NCBI RefSeq assembly: GCF_003385895.1
Contig: NZ_QRDQ01000011.1
Coordinates: 300,855-364,854, forward strand
Reading direction: 5' to 3'
DNA from: Flavobacterium cutihirudinis
Lineage (GTDB): Bacteria; Bacteroidota; Bacteroidia; Flavobacteriales; Flavobacteriaceae
Length of the DNA stretch: 64,000 nt
A program made the translations under genes and the position numbers. Of the stretch, positions 8,001 to 17,195 are shown piece by piece (the first letter of the stretch is position 1; the number at the start of each line of letters is the position of its first letter). The notes beneath the pieces were generated by a model. It had not been told where the DNA came from and ran no database searches. It saw nothing but the letters and a program-made list of their open reading frames with translations.

Positions 8001-8880
8001 CTTAAGTAAAGGACAGTGGGTTGCTGATGATGCTACAAATAAAATGGTTAATGATTTAATTCATAACTATAAAATTAAGCTGAACGACTTACAAGGAGCT
8101 TTAAGAAGAGAGAAATTCACTATTACAGTTGGAGATGAATTACCATCTGGAATCTTGAAATTGGCTAAAATCTATATCGCTAAAAAACGTAAGTTAAAAG
8201 TTGGTGATAAAATGGCGGGTCGTCACGGTAACAAAGGTATTGTTGCAAGAATCGTTCGTCACGAAGATATGCCATTCTTAGAAGATGGAACACCAGTAGA
8301 TATCGTATTGAATCCACTTGGGGTACCTTCACGTATGAACATTGGTCAGATTTATGAGACTGTTCTTGGATGGGCTGGTATGAACTTGGGTAGAAAATTT
8401 GCTACTCCAATCTTCGACGGTGCTTCTCTAGACGAAATCAATGCTTTGACTGATGAGGCTAATGTACCACGTTTCGGACATACCTATCTTTATGATGGTG
8501 GAACTGGAGAGCGTTTTGCACAAAAAGCAACTGTGGGTGTAATTTACATGCTTAAATTAGGACACATGGTTGATGATAAGATGCACGCACGTTCTATCGG
8601 ACCATACTCATTAATTACGCAACAGCCACTTGGAGGTAAAGCTCAATTTGGAGGTCAGCGTTTTGGAGAGATGGAGGTTTGGGCACTTGAGGCTTATGGA
8701 GCTTCTAGTACACTACGTGAAATCTTAACTGTTAAGTCTGATGACGTTATTGGTAGAGCTAAAACTTACGAAGCTATCGTTAAGGGAGAAACTATGCCAG
8801 AACCAGGTTTACCAGAATCATTCAATGTATTAATGCACGAATTGAAAGGTCTAGGTTTAGATCTTCGTTTGGAAGAATAA
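5068..8880 (+). CDS. rpoB: DNA-directed RNA polymerase beta subunit
   Basis: Catalytic beta subunit of RNA polymerase, 1270 residues from the ATG at 5068 (an in-frame TTG at 5065 is less likely). All main beta regions are visible: the N-terminal lobe, the rifampicin-resistance region QLSQFMDQ...ITHKRRLSALGPGG (about residues 470-495), and the C-terminal GDKMAGRHGNKG and EMEVWALEAYGA blocks. Positions equivalent to E. coli D516, H526 and S531 are D476, H486 and S491, i.e. the usual susceptible residues. It is separated from rpoC by 255 nt holding a perfect palindrome. Confidence 0.98.
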   Translation: MITNQTERLNFASTKNIPDYPDFLDVQVKSFKDFFQLETKSDERGNEGLYNTFMENFPITDTRNNFVLEFLDYFVDPPRYTIQECIERGLTYSVPLKARLKLYCTDPEHEDFETIVQDVYLGTIPYMTPSGTFVINGAERVVVSQLHRSPGVFFGQSFHANGTKLYSARVIPFKGSWIEFSTDINSVMYAYIDRKKKLPVTTLFRAIGFERDKDILEIFDLAEEIKVSKTGIKKYIGRRLAARVLNTWHEDFVDEDTGEVVSIERNEIILDRDTIIDKDNVEEIIDSNVKSILLHKEDNNQADYAIIHNTLQKDPTNSEKEAVEHIYRQLRNAEPPDEETARGIIDKLFFSDQRYNLGEVGRYRMNKKLDLDIPMDKQVLTKEDIITIVKYLIELINSKAEIDDIDHLSNRRVRTVGEQLSQQFGVGLARMARTIRERMNVRDNEVFTPIDLINAKTLSSVINSFFGTNQLSQFMDQTNPLAEITHKRRLSALGPGGLSRERAGFEVRDVHYTHYGRLCPIETPEGPNIGLISSLGVYAKVNGMGFIETPYRKVINGVVDLESTPVYLSAEEEEGKMIAQANIEMDATGKITASNVIAREEGDFPVVEPSVVHYTDVAPNQIASISASLIPFLEHDDANRALMGSNMMRQAVPLIRPEAPIVGTGLERQVASDSRVLINAEGHGTVEYVDANIITIKYDRTEDERMVSFDADEKTYNLIKFRKTNQGTSINLKPIVRKGDRVIPGQVLSEGYATQNGELALGRNLKVAFMPWKGYNFEDAIVISEKVVRDDIFTSIHVDDYSLEVRDTKLGNEELTNDIPNVSEEATKDLDENGMIRIGAEVKPGDILIGKITPKGESDPTPEEKLLRAIFGDKAGDVKDASLKASPSLHGVVLDKKLFARAVKDKRKRTQDKDALGALEMEFETKFVELKDRLVEKLFLIVNGKTSQGVMNDLGEEVLPKGKKYTQKMLYAVEDFAHLSKGQWVADDATNKMVNDLIHNYKIKLNDLQGALRREKFTITVGDELPSGILKLAKIYIAKKRKLKVGDKMAGRHGNKGIVARIVRHEDMPFLEDGTPVDIVLNPLGVPSRMNIGQIYETVLGWAGMNLGRKFATPIFDGASLDEINALTDEANVPRFGHTYLYDGGTGERFAQKATVGVIYMLKLGHMVDDKMHARSIGPYSLITQQPLGGKAQFGGQRFGEMEVWALEAYGASSTLREILTVKSDDVIGRAKTYEAIVKGETMPEPGLPESFNVLMHELKGLGLDLRLEE

Positions 8881-8885
8881 TAAAA

Positions 8886-8919
8886 AATGTAGAGACGTGA
8901 TTAATCACGTCTCTACATT
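8886..8919 (+). repeat. Perfect 34-nt palindrome after rpoB
   Basis: The two 17-nt halves (8886-8902 and 8903-8919) are exact reverse complements with no loop spacer. It begins 5 nt after the rpoB stop and is followed by a mildly T-rich stretch. It could act as a bidirectional terminator or processing hairpin, or be a mobile REP-like palindrome inserted in the operon. Confidence 0.8.
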
Positions 8920-9135
8920 CATATTTATAAAAGTTTTTAAAGATTTATACCCGTAAACCGTTCCGATTTTTTATAACAATGCAAGGCATTTTATAACTAG
9001 CACTTCAAATAAGAATTTGAGGTTTAGAGAAGTAACCCGAGGTAGTAGCTGAATGATTAACTCTTTATTTTTTTAAGAGTAGATTATAAATCTAAATTCA
9101 ATTTTTTAATTGCAAATAAATCAATAGTAAAAACT

Positions 9136-12100
9136 ATGATGAATAACAGAAACAATAAAGATAAGAATCCAGTAAAAAGATTTAACAAAATTTCTATTGG
9201 ATTGGCTTCACCAGAATCTATCTTGAAAGAATCAAGAGGAGAGGTTTTAAAGCCAGAAACAATCAATTATAGAACTCACAAACCAGAGCGTGACGGACTT
9301 TTCTGCGAAAGAATCTTTGGACCAGTAAAAGATTTCGAATGTGCTTGTGGTAAGTATAAAAGAATTCGTTACAAAGGTATCATCTGTGACCGTTGTGGTG
9401 TTGAAGTTACTGAGAAAAAAGTACGTCGTGATAGAGTAGGACACATCAACCTTGTTGTGCCAATTGCTCATATCTGGTATTTCCGTTCTCTTCCAAACAA
9501 AATTGGTTATATCCTTGGTCTTCCATCTAAGAAATTAGATATGATCATTTACTACGAAAGATACGTAGTAATCCAAGCTGGTATTGCTAAAAATGCAGAT
9601 GGAGAATCTTTACAAAGACTTGATTTCTTAACTGAAGAAGAATATTTGAATATTTTAGATACTCTTCCACAAGAAAACCAATATTTAGATGATTTAGATC
9701 CAAATAAATTTGTTGCCAAAATGGGAGCAGAGTGTATTATGGATTTATTAGCTCGTATTGACTTAGATGCTTTATCTTATGAATTAAGACACAGTGCTAA
9801 CAATGAGACTTCTAAACAAAGAAAAACTGAAGCTTTAAAAAGATTACAAGTTGTTGAATCTTTCCGTGAGTCTAACGAAAACCGCGAAAACCGTCCTGAA
9901 TGGATGATCATGAAAGTGGTTCCAGTTATCCCGCCAGAATTACGTCCGCTTGTACCACTTGATGGAGGTCGTTTTGCAACTTCAGATTTGAACGATTTAT
10001 ATCGTCGTGTAATCATCCGTAACAACCGTTTGAAAAGATTAATGGAGATTAAAGCTCCGGAAGTTATCTTAAGAAACGAAAAACGTATGTTACAAGAATC
10101 TGTAGATTCATTATTTGATAACACTCGTAAAGCTTCTGCTGTTAAAACAGAATCAAACAGACCATTAAAATCATTATCTGACTCATTAAAAGGTAAACAA
10201 GGACGTTTCCGTCAAAACCTTTTAGGAAAACGTGTGGATTATTCTGCTCGTTCGGTAATTGTCGTTGGTCCAGAGTTAAAATTATATGAGTGCGGATTGC
10301 CAAAAGATATGGCTTCTGAATTATACAAACCTTTCGTTATCCGTAAATTGATTGAAAGAGGTATTGTAAAAACAGTAAAATCTGCTAAGAAAATCATTGA
10401 CAAAAAAGAGCCGGTAGTTTGGGACATTTTAGAAAATGTAATTAAAGGACACCCAGTATTACTGAACCGTGCTCCTACTTTGCACAGACTAGGTATTCAG
10501 GCTTTCCAGCCAAAATTAATTGAAGGAAAAGCGATCCAGTTACACCCATTAGTATGTACGGCTTTCAACGCCGATTTCGATGGTGACCAGATGGCGGTTC
10601 ACTTACCATTAGGACCAGAGGCTATTTTAGAGGCTCAATTATTAATGTTGGCTTCTCACAATATCTTGAACCCTGCAAATGGTGCTCCAATTACTGTACC
10701 TTCTCAGGACATGGTCTTGGGTCTATATTATATGACCAAAGAGCGTATTTCTACAGAAGATCACATTATTTTAGGTCAGGATTTGACTTTCTATTCTGCT
10801 GAAGAAGTAAACATTGCATTAAACGAAGGAAGATTAGAATTGAATGCTCGTGTGAAAATTAGAGCAAAAGATTTTAATGATGCTGGAGAATTAGTGTACA
10901 AAATTATTCAAACAACTGCAGGACGTGTATTATTTAATGAAGTAGTACCTGAAGCAGCTGGATATATCAATGACGTATTAACTAAGAAAAACCTTAGAGA
11001 TATTATCGGACACATTTTAAGTGTGACTGATGTACCTACAACGGCTGCTTTCTTGGATAATATGAAAGATATGGGTTATAAATTCGCATTTAGAGGAGGT
11101 TTATCATTCTCTTTAGGTGATATTAGAATCCCAGAACAAAAAACGAAGTTAATTGCAGATGCTAGAGAGCAAGTTGAAGGTATCTCAACTAACTATAACA
11201 TGGGTCTTATCACAAATAACGAGCGTTACAACCAAGTTATTGACGTATGGACTTCAGCAAATGCTCAGTTAACAGAGTTAGCAATGAAAAATATTAGAGA
11301 AGACCAACAAGGTTTCAACTCTGTATATATGATGCTTGACTCTGGGGCGAGGGGTTCTAAGGAGCAGATTCGTCAGTTAACTGGTATGCGTGGTTTGATG
11401 GCTAAGCCTAAAAAATCTACTGCTGGTGGTGGTGAGATTATTGAAAACCCGATTCTTTCTAACTTTAAGGAAGGTCTTTCGATCCTTGAGTACTTCATTT
11501 CTACTCACGGTGCTCGTAAAGGTCTTGCGGATACGGCTCTTAAAACGGCCGATGCGGGTTACTTAACAAGAAGGCTTCATGACGTTTCTCAAGATGTTAT
11601 TGTTAACATCGAAGATTGTGGAACTTTAAGAGGTGTTGAAGTTGCTGCATTGAAGAAAAATGAGGAAATCGTTGAATCTTTAGGAGAGAGAATTTTAGGA
11701 CGTGTTGCATTACAAGACGTTATTAATCCTCTTACTAACGAAGTAATGGTTAAATCTGGAGAGCAAATTACTGAAGCAATTATGAGAACTATCGAAGCTT
11801 CTCCAATTGAGAAAGTAGAAGTTAGATCTCCATTAACTTGTGAAGCTTTAAAAGGTATTTGTGCTAAATGTTACGGTAGAAACTTAGCTACTGGAAAAAT
11901 GACACAAAGAGGTGAAGCAGTCGGAGTTATTGCAGCTCAGTCTATTGGAGAGCCAGGTACACAGTTGACACTTCGTACGTTCCACGTTGGAGGGGTTGCT
12001 GGAGGTATCTCTGAAGAATCTAGTATTGTTACAAGATTCGCAGGTAGACTTGAAATTGAAGATTTAAAAACAGTTAAAGGAGAAGACGGAGAAGGAAACT

Positions 12101-13443
12101 CTGTTGATATCGTAGTTTCACGTTCAACTGAGTTGAAATTAGTTGATGAGAAAACTGGAATTGTTTTAAATACACATAACATTCCTTACGGATCTAGTAT
12201 TTTTGTTAACGATGGAGATACTGTTGCTAAAGGAACTGTAATCTGTAAATGGGATCCATATAACGGTGTAATTGTTTCTGAATTTACTGGTAAGATTGCT
12301 TACGAAGATTTAGAGCAAGGACAATCGTTCATGGTTGAGATCGATGAGCAGACTGGTTTCCAGGAAAAAGTAATTTCTGAGGCTAGAAACAAAAAATTAA
12401 TCCCAACTTTATTAGTTTATGGTAAAGAAGGTGAATTGATTCGTTCTTACAACTTACCAGTAGGTGCACACTTAATGGTTGAAAATGGTGAGAAAATTAA
12501 AGCAGGTAAAGTATTAGTAAAAATCCCACGTCGTTCTTCTAAAGCGGGCGATATCACGGGAGGTTTACCAAGAATTACTGAGCTTTTAGAGGCTCGTAAC
12601 CCTTCAAACCCAGCAGTTGTATCTGAAATTGATGGTGTTGTATCTTTTGGAAAAATTAAGAGAGGTAACCGTGAGATCGTTATCGAATCTAAATTTGGTG
12701 AAATTAAAAAGTATTTAGTTAAACTTTCTAGCCAAATCTTAGTACAAGAAAATGACTTCGTAAGAGCGGGAGTTCCATTGTCTGACGGTGCAATTACACC
12801 AGATGATATCTTAAGAATTCAAGGTCCAGCTGCTGTTCAACAGTACTTGGTAAATGAAATTCAAGAGGTTTACCGTTTACAAGGGGTAAAAATTAATGAC
12901 AAGCACTTTGAGGTAGTTATTCGTCAAATGATGCGTAAAGTAAGAGTTCAGGATCCGGGAGATACATTATTCCTAGAAGATCAATTAATTCACACTAAAG
13001 ATTTCATCGTTCAAAACGATAAATTGTACGGTATGAAAGTAGTTGAAGATGCTGGAGATTCTGCTGTATTGAAACCAGGTCAGATCATTACACCTCGTGA
13101 ATTACGTGATGAAAATTCATTATTGAAACGAAATGATAAAAATCTTGTTGTAGCAAGAGACGTAATTACTGCAACTGCAACGCCAGTTCTTCAAGGTATT
13201 ACAAGAGCTTCGTTACAAACTAAATCATTCATTTCTGCGGCTTCATTCCAGGAGACAACGAAAGTACTTAACGAAGCTGCTGTAGCTGGTAAAGTAGATG
13301 ATTTAGAAGGATTGAAAGAAAATGTAATTGTTGGACACAGAATTCCTGCGGGAACTGGTATGAGAGAATATGATAATACTATCGTAGGATCTAAAGATGA
13401 TTACAACGAAATGATGGCTAATAAAGAAGAATATATTTATTAA
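9136..13443 (+). CDS. rpoC: DNA-directed RNA polymerase beta' subunit
   Basis: Catalytic beta' subunit, 1435 residues, as usual for flavobacteria. The N-terminal zinc ribbon CACGKYK...CDRCG lies near residues 69-88. The magnesium-binding active-site loop NADFDGDQ is at 478-485, and the trigger loop/bridge helix segment with GEPGTQLTLRTFHVGG and the second zinc site near CxxCYGR are present. Either ATG at 9136 or 9139 could start it. Ten nt separate the stop from the DUF3467 gene, so the two are co-transcribed. Confidence 0.98.
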   Translation: MMNNRNNKDKNPVKRFNKISIGLASPESILKESRGEVLKPETINYRTHKPERDGLFCERIFGPVKDFECACGKYKRIRYKGIICDRCGVEVTEKKVRRDRVGHINLVVPIAHIWYFRSLPNKIGYILGLPSKKLDMIIYYERYVVIQAGIAKNADGESLQRLDFLTEEEYLNILDTLPQENQYLDDLDPNKFVAKMGAECIMDLLARIDLDALSYELRHSANNETSKQRKTEALKRLQVVESFRESNENRENRPEWMIMKVVPVIPPELRPLVPLDGGRFATSDLNDLYRRVIIRNNRLKRLMEIKAPEVILRNEKRMLQESVDSLFDNTRKASAVKTESNRPLKSLSDSLKGKQGRFRQNLLGKRVDYSARSVIVVGPELKLYECGLPKDMASELYKPFVIRKLIERGIVKTVKSAKKIIDKKEPVVWDILENVIKGHPVLLNRAPTLHRLGIQAFQPKLIEGKAIQLHPLVCTAFNADFDGDQMAVHLPLGPEAILEAQLLMLASHNILNPANGAPITVPSQDMVLGLYYMTKERISTEDHIILGQDLTFYSAEEVNIALNEGRLELNARVKIRAKDFNDAGELVYKIIQTTAGRVLFNEVVPEAAGYINDVLTKKNLRDIIGHILSVTDVPTTAAFLDNMKDMGYKFAFRGGLSFSLGDIRIPEQKTKLIADAREQVEGISTNYNMGLITNNERYNQVIDVWTSANAQLTELAMKNIREDQQGFNSVYMMLDSGARGSKEQIRQLTGMRGLMAKPKKSTAGGGEIIENPILSNFKEGLSILEYFISTHGARKGLADTALKTADAGYLTRRLHDVSQDVIVNIEDCGTLRGVEVAALKKNEEIVESLGERILGRVALQDVINPLTNEVMVKSGEQITEAIMRTIEASPIEKVEVRSPLTCEALKGICAKCYGRNLATGKMTQRGEAVGVIAAQSIGEPGTQLTLRTFHVGGVAGGISEESSIVTRFAGRLEIEDLKTVKGEDGEGNSVDIVVSRSTELKLVDEKTGIVLNTHNIPYGSSIFVNDGDTVAKGTVICKWDPYNGVIVSEFTGKIAYEDLEQGQSFMVEIDEQTGFQEKVISEARNKKLIPTLLVYGKEGELIRSYNLPVGAHLMVENGEKIKAGKVLVKIPRRSSKAGDITGGLPRITELLEARNPSNPAVVSEIDGVVSFGKIKRGNREIVIESKFGEIKKYLVKLSSQILVQENDFVRAGVPLSDGAITPDDILRIQGPAAVQQYLVNEIQEVYRLQGVKINDKHFEVVIRQMMRKVRVQDPGDTLFLEDQLIHTKDFIVQNDKLYGMKVVEDAGDSAVLKPGQIITPRELRDENSLLKRNDKNLVVARDVITATATPVLQGITRASLQTKSFISAASFQETTKVLNEAAVAGKVDDLEGLKENVIVGHRIPAGTGMREYDNTIVGSKDDYNEMMANKEEYIY

Positions 13444-13453
13444 TTAGGAAGCT

Positions 13454-13765
13454 ATGAGTAATCCGAAACAACAACAGGAGCAAATTAATATTGAGTTAGA
13501 CGAGACAATTGCAGAAGGAATTTATTCTAATCTTGCAATTATTAATCACTCATCATCAGAGTTTGTTTTAGATTTTGTAAGCATTATGCCAGGTATTCCT
13601 AAAGCCAAGGTAAAGTCAAGAATTGTTTTGACACCACAACATGCTAAAAGATTATTGAGAGCAATAGGTGAAAATATCCACAGATTTGAGGCAGCCCACG
13701 GCGAAATCAAAGAAACGGAACAAGCACCAATTCCGCTTAATTTTGGTCCTGCGGGACAAGCATAA
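13454..13765 (+). CDS. DUF3467 family protein
   Basis: A 103-residue protein that matches, from memory, the small DUF3467 family found beside rpoC in Bacteroidota. Visible features are an acidic N-terminus and a central beta-rich segment, SNLAIINHSSSEFVLDFVSI. A basic stretch around PKAKVKSRIVLTPQHAKRLL and a short helical tail follow. It begins 10 nt after rpoC and ends at a strong terminator, so it is the last gene of the superoperon. No biochemical function is established; the position suggests a role connected with transcription or its regulation. Confidence 0.85.
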   Translation: MSNPKQQQEQINIELDETIAEGIYSNLAIINHSSSEFVLDFVSIMPGIPKAKVKSRIVLTPQHAKRLLRAIGENIHRFEAAHGEIKETEQAPIPLNFGPAGQA

Positions 13766-13771
13766 AATTTT

Positions 13772-13800
13772 AAAGCCCCAGTAAAATGGGGCTTTTTTTT
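13772..13800 (+). terminator. Terminator of the rpoBC operon
   Basis: AAAGCCCCA and TGGGGCTTT arms with a 6-nt loop, followed by a long T-run to 13800. A strong intrinsic terminator. Confidence 0.9.
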
Positions 13801-13956
13801 GGTGGTAATTATTGGTTATGCAGTTTGTCCGATATAATCAGTATTTCGTCGACTAAATTTCTCTTTTCCTTTAGATTAAAGTATATTAGTAGAACCTAAT
13901 TAGAAAAAATTTATTTGGGAATAATAACTTAGTAAGGTTGTGTTAATTCAAATAAA

Positions 13957-13989
13957 AAAAAAGCGCTATAGATTATATAGCGCTTTTTT
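13957..13989. terminator. Bidirectional terminator upstream of the prfC stop
   Basis: AAAAGCGCTATA and TATAGCGCTTTT form a 12-bp stem around a 5-nt loop, with A-run before and T-run after. It therefore works on both strands and ends the minus-strand prfC transcript. Confidence 0.85.
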
Positions 13990-14012
13990 TATATGTTACT
14001 TTGTGAAGTAAA

Positions 14013-15605
14013 TTAATCGAATTCTGAAGTGAAAAATAATTTCACACTTGGGTATTTACTTTGAGTCATTTGAATTGTAAAGTCAGAATCGGCTAAAAAT
14101 ACTAATTGGCCGTACTTATCATGAGCAAGGAATTTTTGCTTTATACGCTTAAATTCTTTAAATTCCTCATTTTTAGCATCATCAGGTTTCACCCAACATG
14201 CTTTATGAACTGGGAAGTTTTCATAAGTACATTTCGCACCATATTCGTGCTCCAAACGATATTGAATAACTTCATATTGAAGTGCTCCAACAGTTCCAAT
14301 TACTTTACGATTATTCATTTCTAAAGTAAACAACTGGGCCACACCTTCATCCATCAACTGATCAACTCCTTTTTCTAATTGCTTAGCTTTCATTGGATCG
14401 GCGTTGTTGATGTATCTAAAATGTTCTGGAGAGAAACTCGGGATTCCTTTGAAACTCATTATTTCACCTTCAGTCAAAGTGTCTCCAATTTTAAAGTTTC
14501 CTGTATCGTGCAAACCAACAATATCTCCTGGATAAGAAATATCGACGATTTCTTTTTTCTCAGCAAAAAAAGCATTTGGACTAGAGAATTTTAAATTTTT
14601 CTTCTGACGAACGTGATAATATGGCTTGTTTCTTTCGAAAGTTCCAGAAACAATTTTAATAAAAGCTAAACGGTCACGATGTTTCGGATCCATATTAGCG
14701 TGAATTTTAAATACAAAACCAGACATTTTTTCCTCAGCCGGATCAACCAAACGAGTTTCAGAATCTTTTGGTCTTGGAGATGGAGCGATTGTGACGAAAC
14801 AATCTAACAATTCGCGAACTCCGAAGTTATTTAAAGCTGAACCAAAAAATACAGGCTGAATTTTTCCGTCTAAATAATCCTGACGGTCAAATTTTGGATA
14901 AACTTCATCGATTAATTCTAATTCTTCACGAAGTTTTTCAGCTGCTTTTTGACCAACAATTTTATCTAATTCCGGATTATTCTGAACATCAGAAAAAGCA
15001 ATTGTTTCTTCAATATTTTTACGGCTGTCTCCACTGAAAAGATTGATATTTTCTTCCCATAAGTTATAAATTCCCTGGAAATCATAACCCATTCCGATAG
15101 GAAAACTTAAAGGAGTAACTTTTAATCCTAGTTTTTGCTCCACTTCATCCATTAGATCAAAAGCATCTTTACCTTCACGATCTAATTTATTAATGAAAAC
15201 AATCATAGGAATGTTACGCATTCTACAAACTGCAACTAATTTTTCAGTTTGTTCCTCAACCCCTTTTGCAACGTCAATAACAACAATTACACTGTCTACA
15301 GCGGTTAAAGTTCTAAAAGTATCTTCAGCAAAATCCTTGTGTCCAGGTGTGTCCAGGATGTTGATTTTTTTATCTTTATAATTAAAAGCAAGCACAGATG
15401 TTGAAACCGAAATACCTCTTTGGCGTTCGATTTCCATAAAGTCACTTGTTGCTCCTTTTTTAATTTTATTGTTTTTTACCGCTCCGGCTTCCTGAATTGC
15501 ACCTCCAAATAATAGTAATTTTTCAGTCAAAGTTGTTTTACCGGCATCGGGATGCGATATAATTCCGAATGTTCTTCTGCGTTGTATTTCTTTTAAAAAG
15601 CTCAT
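14013..15605 (-). CDS. prfC: Peptide chain release factor 3
   Basis: RF3 is the GTPase that recycles RF1/RF2 from the terminating ribosome. The 530-residue protein has the G-domain motifs SHPDAGKTTLTE (about residues 18-29), DTPGHKDF and NKLDRE. EF-G-like beta-barrel domain II and RF3-specific domain III follow. Length and start match the family. It is monocistronic, with a -7 element 20-27 nt upstream of the ATG and a bidirectional terminator downstream. Confidence 0.96.
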   Translation of the reverse strand: MSFLKEIQRRRTFGIISHPDAGKTTLTEKLLLFGGAIQEAGAVKNNKIKKGATSDFMEIERQRGISVSTSVLAFNYKDKKINILDTPGHKDFAEDTFRTLTAVDSVIVVIDVAKGVEEQTEKLVAVCRMRNIPMIVFINKLDREGKDAFDLMDEVEQKLGLKVTPLSFPIGMGYDFQGIYNLWEENINLFSGDSRKNIEETIAFSDVQNNPELDKIVGQKAAEKLREELELIDEVYPKFDRQDYLDGKIQPVFFGSALNNFGVRELLDCFVTIAPSPRPKDSETRLVDPAEEKMSGFVFKIHANMDPKHRDRLAFIKIVSGTFERNKPYYHVRQKKNLKFSSPNAFFAEKKEIVDISYPGDIVGLHDTGNFKIGDTLTEGEIMSFKGIPSFSPEHFRYINNADPMKAKQLEKGVDQLMDEGVAQLFTLEMNNRKVIGTVGALQYEVIQYRLEHEYGAKCTYENFPVHKACWVKPDDAKNEEFKEFKRIKQKFLAHDKYGQLVFLADSDFTIQMTQSKYPSVKLFFTSEFD

Positions 15606-15624
15606 AATTCGTATAAATAGGTTG

Positions 15625-15632
15625 CAAAAGTA
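15625..15632 (-). promoter_or_regulatory. -7 promoter element of prfC
   Basis: On the minus strand this reads TACTTTTG, an exact TAnnTTTG match, with the ATG about 20 nt downstream. No clear TTG is seen at the -33 position. Confidence 0.55.
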
Positions 15633-15701
15633 CTATTAAATACGGCTTTATAAAAATATTCACTTCTTAAATTTGGTAGTCTTTATTTATTAAGAGGTTT
15701 T

Positions 15702-15735
15702 TTAGAAAAAAATAAGGCTGTTTTGCAACAGCCTT
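15702..15735 (-). terminator. Terminator of the alpha-amylase gene
   Basis: AAGGCTGTT and AACAGCCTT form a 9-bp stem with a TTGC loop. On the minus strand it is followed by a T-rich run (15702-15713). Confidence 0.75.
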
Positions 15736-15752
15736 AAATAGTCATTTTAAAA

Positions 15753-17195
15753 TTACTGATTAATTGACCAAATTGAATATCCTTTTGGAGGACATTGTAT
15801 TTTTACCCATTTGTCTGCCTGAGTTGTCGGGTACCAAGTTGAATTTCCTGTAAAATCCTTTATCTGTGTGTTCGCCCAGTTGGTTTGAATCCATCTTTCC
15901 TGCCAAACATCAGAATTGTTGATGTAAACTACTAATCCAGGATTCCCGTTGTATCCATTTCTTCTTGCCAGATATTCGTCATTATCAGAATATAATATTG
16001 AAGTAGTTCCTGTTGCTTTATTATTATGAATCCAAATCAAATTGTTTAATTTGTTTTTATCCAGCCATTCTTCATAATCTCGATAAAATATAGTAGGATA
16101 TCCTTCGTGTGTTAATATATAGGAGTAGGCCAATAGTTTACTGTAAATTTCGTCTGTATCATGATTGGTTACAAATGTCACTGCTTTGTACGGATTACGT
16201 TTCCACATCATATCATCATTTAAAAGAGCAAGATTATTTCCGTCGAAAGCGTCATTCATTTTGTAATAACAAGCAAAATCAAAAACAGAACTATTTGCAT
16301 TATTCGCCCAGTCGTTTAATACATTTACATTCGAATCCCATAATTCTCCAACAGAAAATCCTCCGACATTCGCATTCCAGGCATTTACAACCCAAGCTCC
16401 AAAGCCTTTTACATAATCGAATCTCCATCCATCAAATTTCATGGTGTTTTTATAATATTTACCAACTCCGTCTGCACGTATCCAAAGCCAATCTTTTACA
16501 TAAGGATCTGCATGGCATAAATCAGGAAATCCTCCAAACGAACCTTCATCATTATTGCCAAAACTGTTTTTATAGAAATTAACATAAGTACGTTTAAATT
16601 TTCCGGAAGCGACTCCATTAAAATTTGTCCAGGTATTTGTTCCAGTAAAAGGATTTGCTTCAGATTGTCCGCCACTGTTATGATTAATTACGATGTCTGC
16701 ATACACTTTTATATTCTGTGCATGTGCATTGGTGATTAAATTTACCAATTCGGTTTTGGAACCGAATCTTGTTTCGGTAGTTCCGTTTTGATTAAAATCT
16801 CCAAAATCAAAATAATCAGTAGGGTCGTAGCCCATTGAAAATGCACCATTTTGAGCTTTTGAAGCTGGGGGAAGCCAGATCGAGCCAATTCCTGCATTAC
16901 CCCATGCAGTGACTTTACTACTGATAGTATTCCACCAGGTTCCTCCTGCGGGGACGTCCCAATAAAATGCTTGCATCATAACACCTCCGCCCGGATTATC
17001 AACGTATTTTCCGGTAGAAGATGATCTGGAAGCTCCTGTACTAAAAGGTTTTCCATCGTGATTTGTAACATTGATGATTTCAAATTGCTGACTTTCTGAT
17101 TTTGAATCGGTTTCTAATGTTTCAGTTTGCGAGCATGAACATAGAAATGCTGAAATCAAGCTGATAAATAAAACTTTTGTTTGTGGTTTTTTCAT
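15753..17195 (-). CDS. Lipoprotein alpha-amylase, GH13 (archaeal-like)
   Basis: Secreted or surface alpha-amylase that cleaves internal alpha-1,4 bonds of starch. A lipoprotein signal ends in LCSC, making C21 the likely lipidated residue. The GH13 catalytic residues are visible: nucleophile D260 in GWRFDYVKGFG, acid/base E284 in VGELWD, and transition-state D346 in FVTNHDTDE. The substrate region DIVINHNSGG is also present. The C-terminal domain C includes PTIFYRDYEEWL. From memory, the whole sequence resembles Pyrococcus/Thermococcus alpha-amylase (GH13_7) more than typical SusG-type enzymes. It stands alone, with no susCD genes nearby, and its 517-nt upstream region has AACGTT-containing motifs that may be regulatory. 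Confidence 0.92.
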   Translation of the reverse strand: MKKPQTKVLFISLISAFLCSCSQTETLETDSKSESQQFEIINVTNHDGKPFSTGASRSSSTGKYVDNPGGGVMMQAFYWDVPAGGTWWNTISSKVTAWGNAGIGSIWLPPASKAQNGAFSMGYDPTDYFDFGDFNQNGTTETRFGSKTELVNLITNAHAQNIKVYADIVINHNSGGQSEANPFTGTNTWTNFNGVASGKFKRTYVNFYKNSFGNNDEGSFGGFPDLCHADPYVKDWLWIRADGVGKYYKNTMKFDGWRFDYVKGFGAWVVNAWNANVGGFSVGELWDSNVNVLNDWANNANSSVFDFACYYKMNDAFDGNNLALLNDDMMWKRNPYKAVTFVTNHDTDEIYSKLLAYSYILTHEGYPTIFYRDYEEWLDKNKLNNLIWIHNNKATGTTSILYSDNDEYLARRNGYNGNPGLVVYINNSDVWQERWIQTNWANTQIKDFTGNSTWYPTTQADKWVKIQCPPKGYSIWSINQ

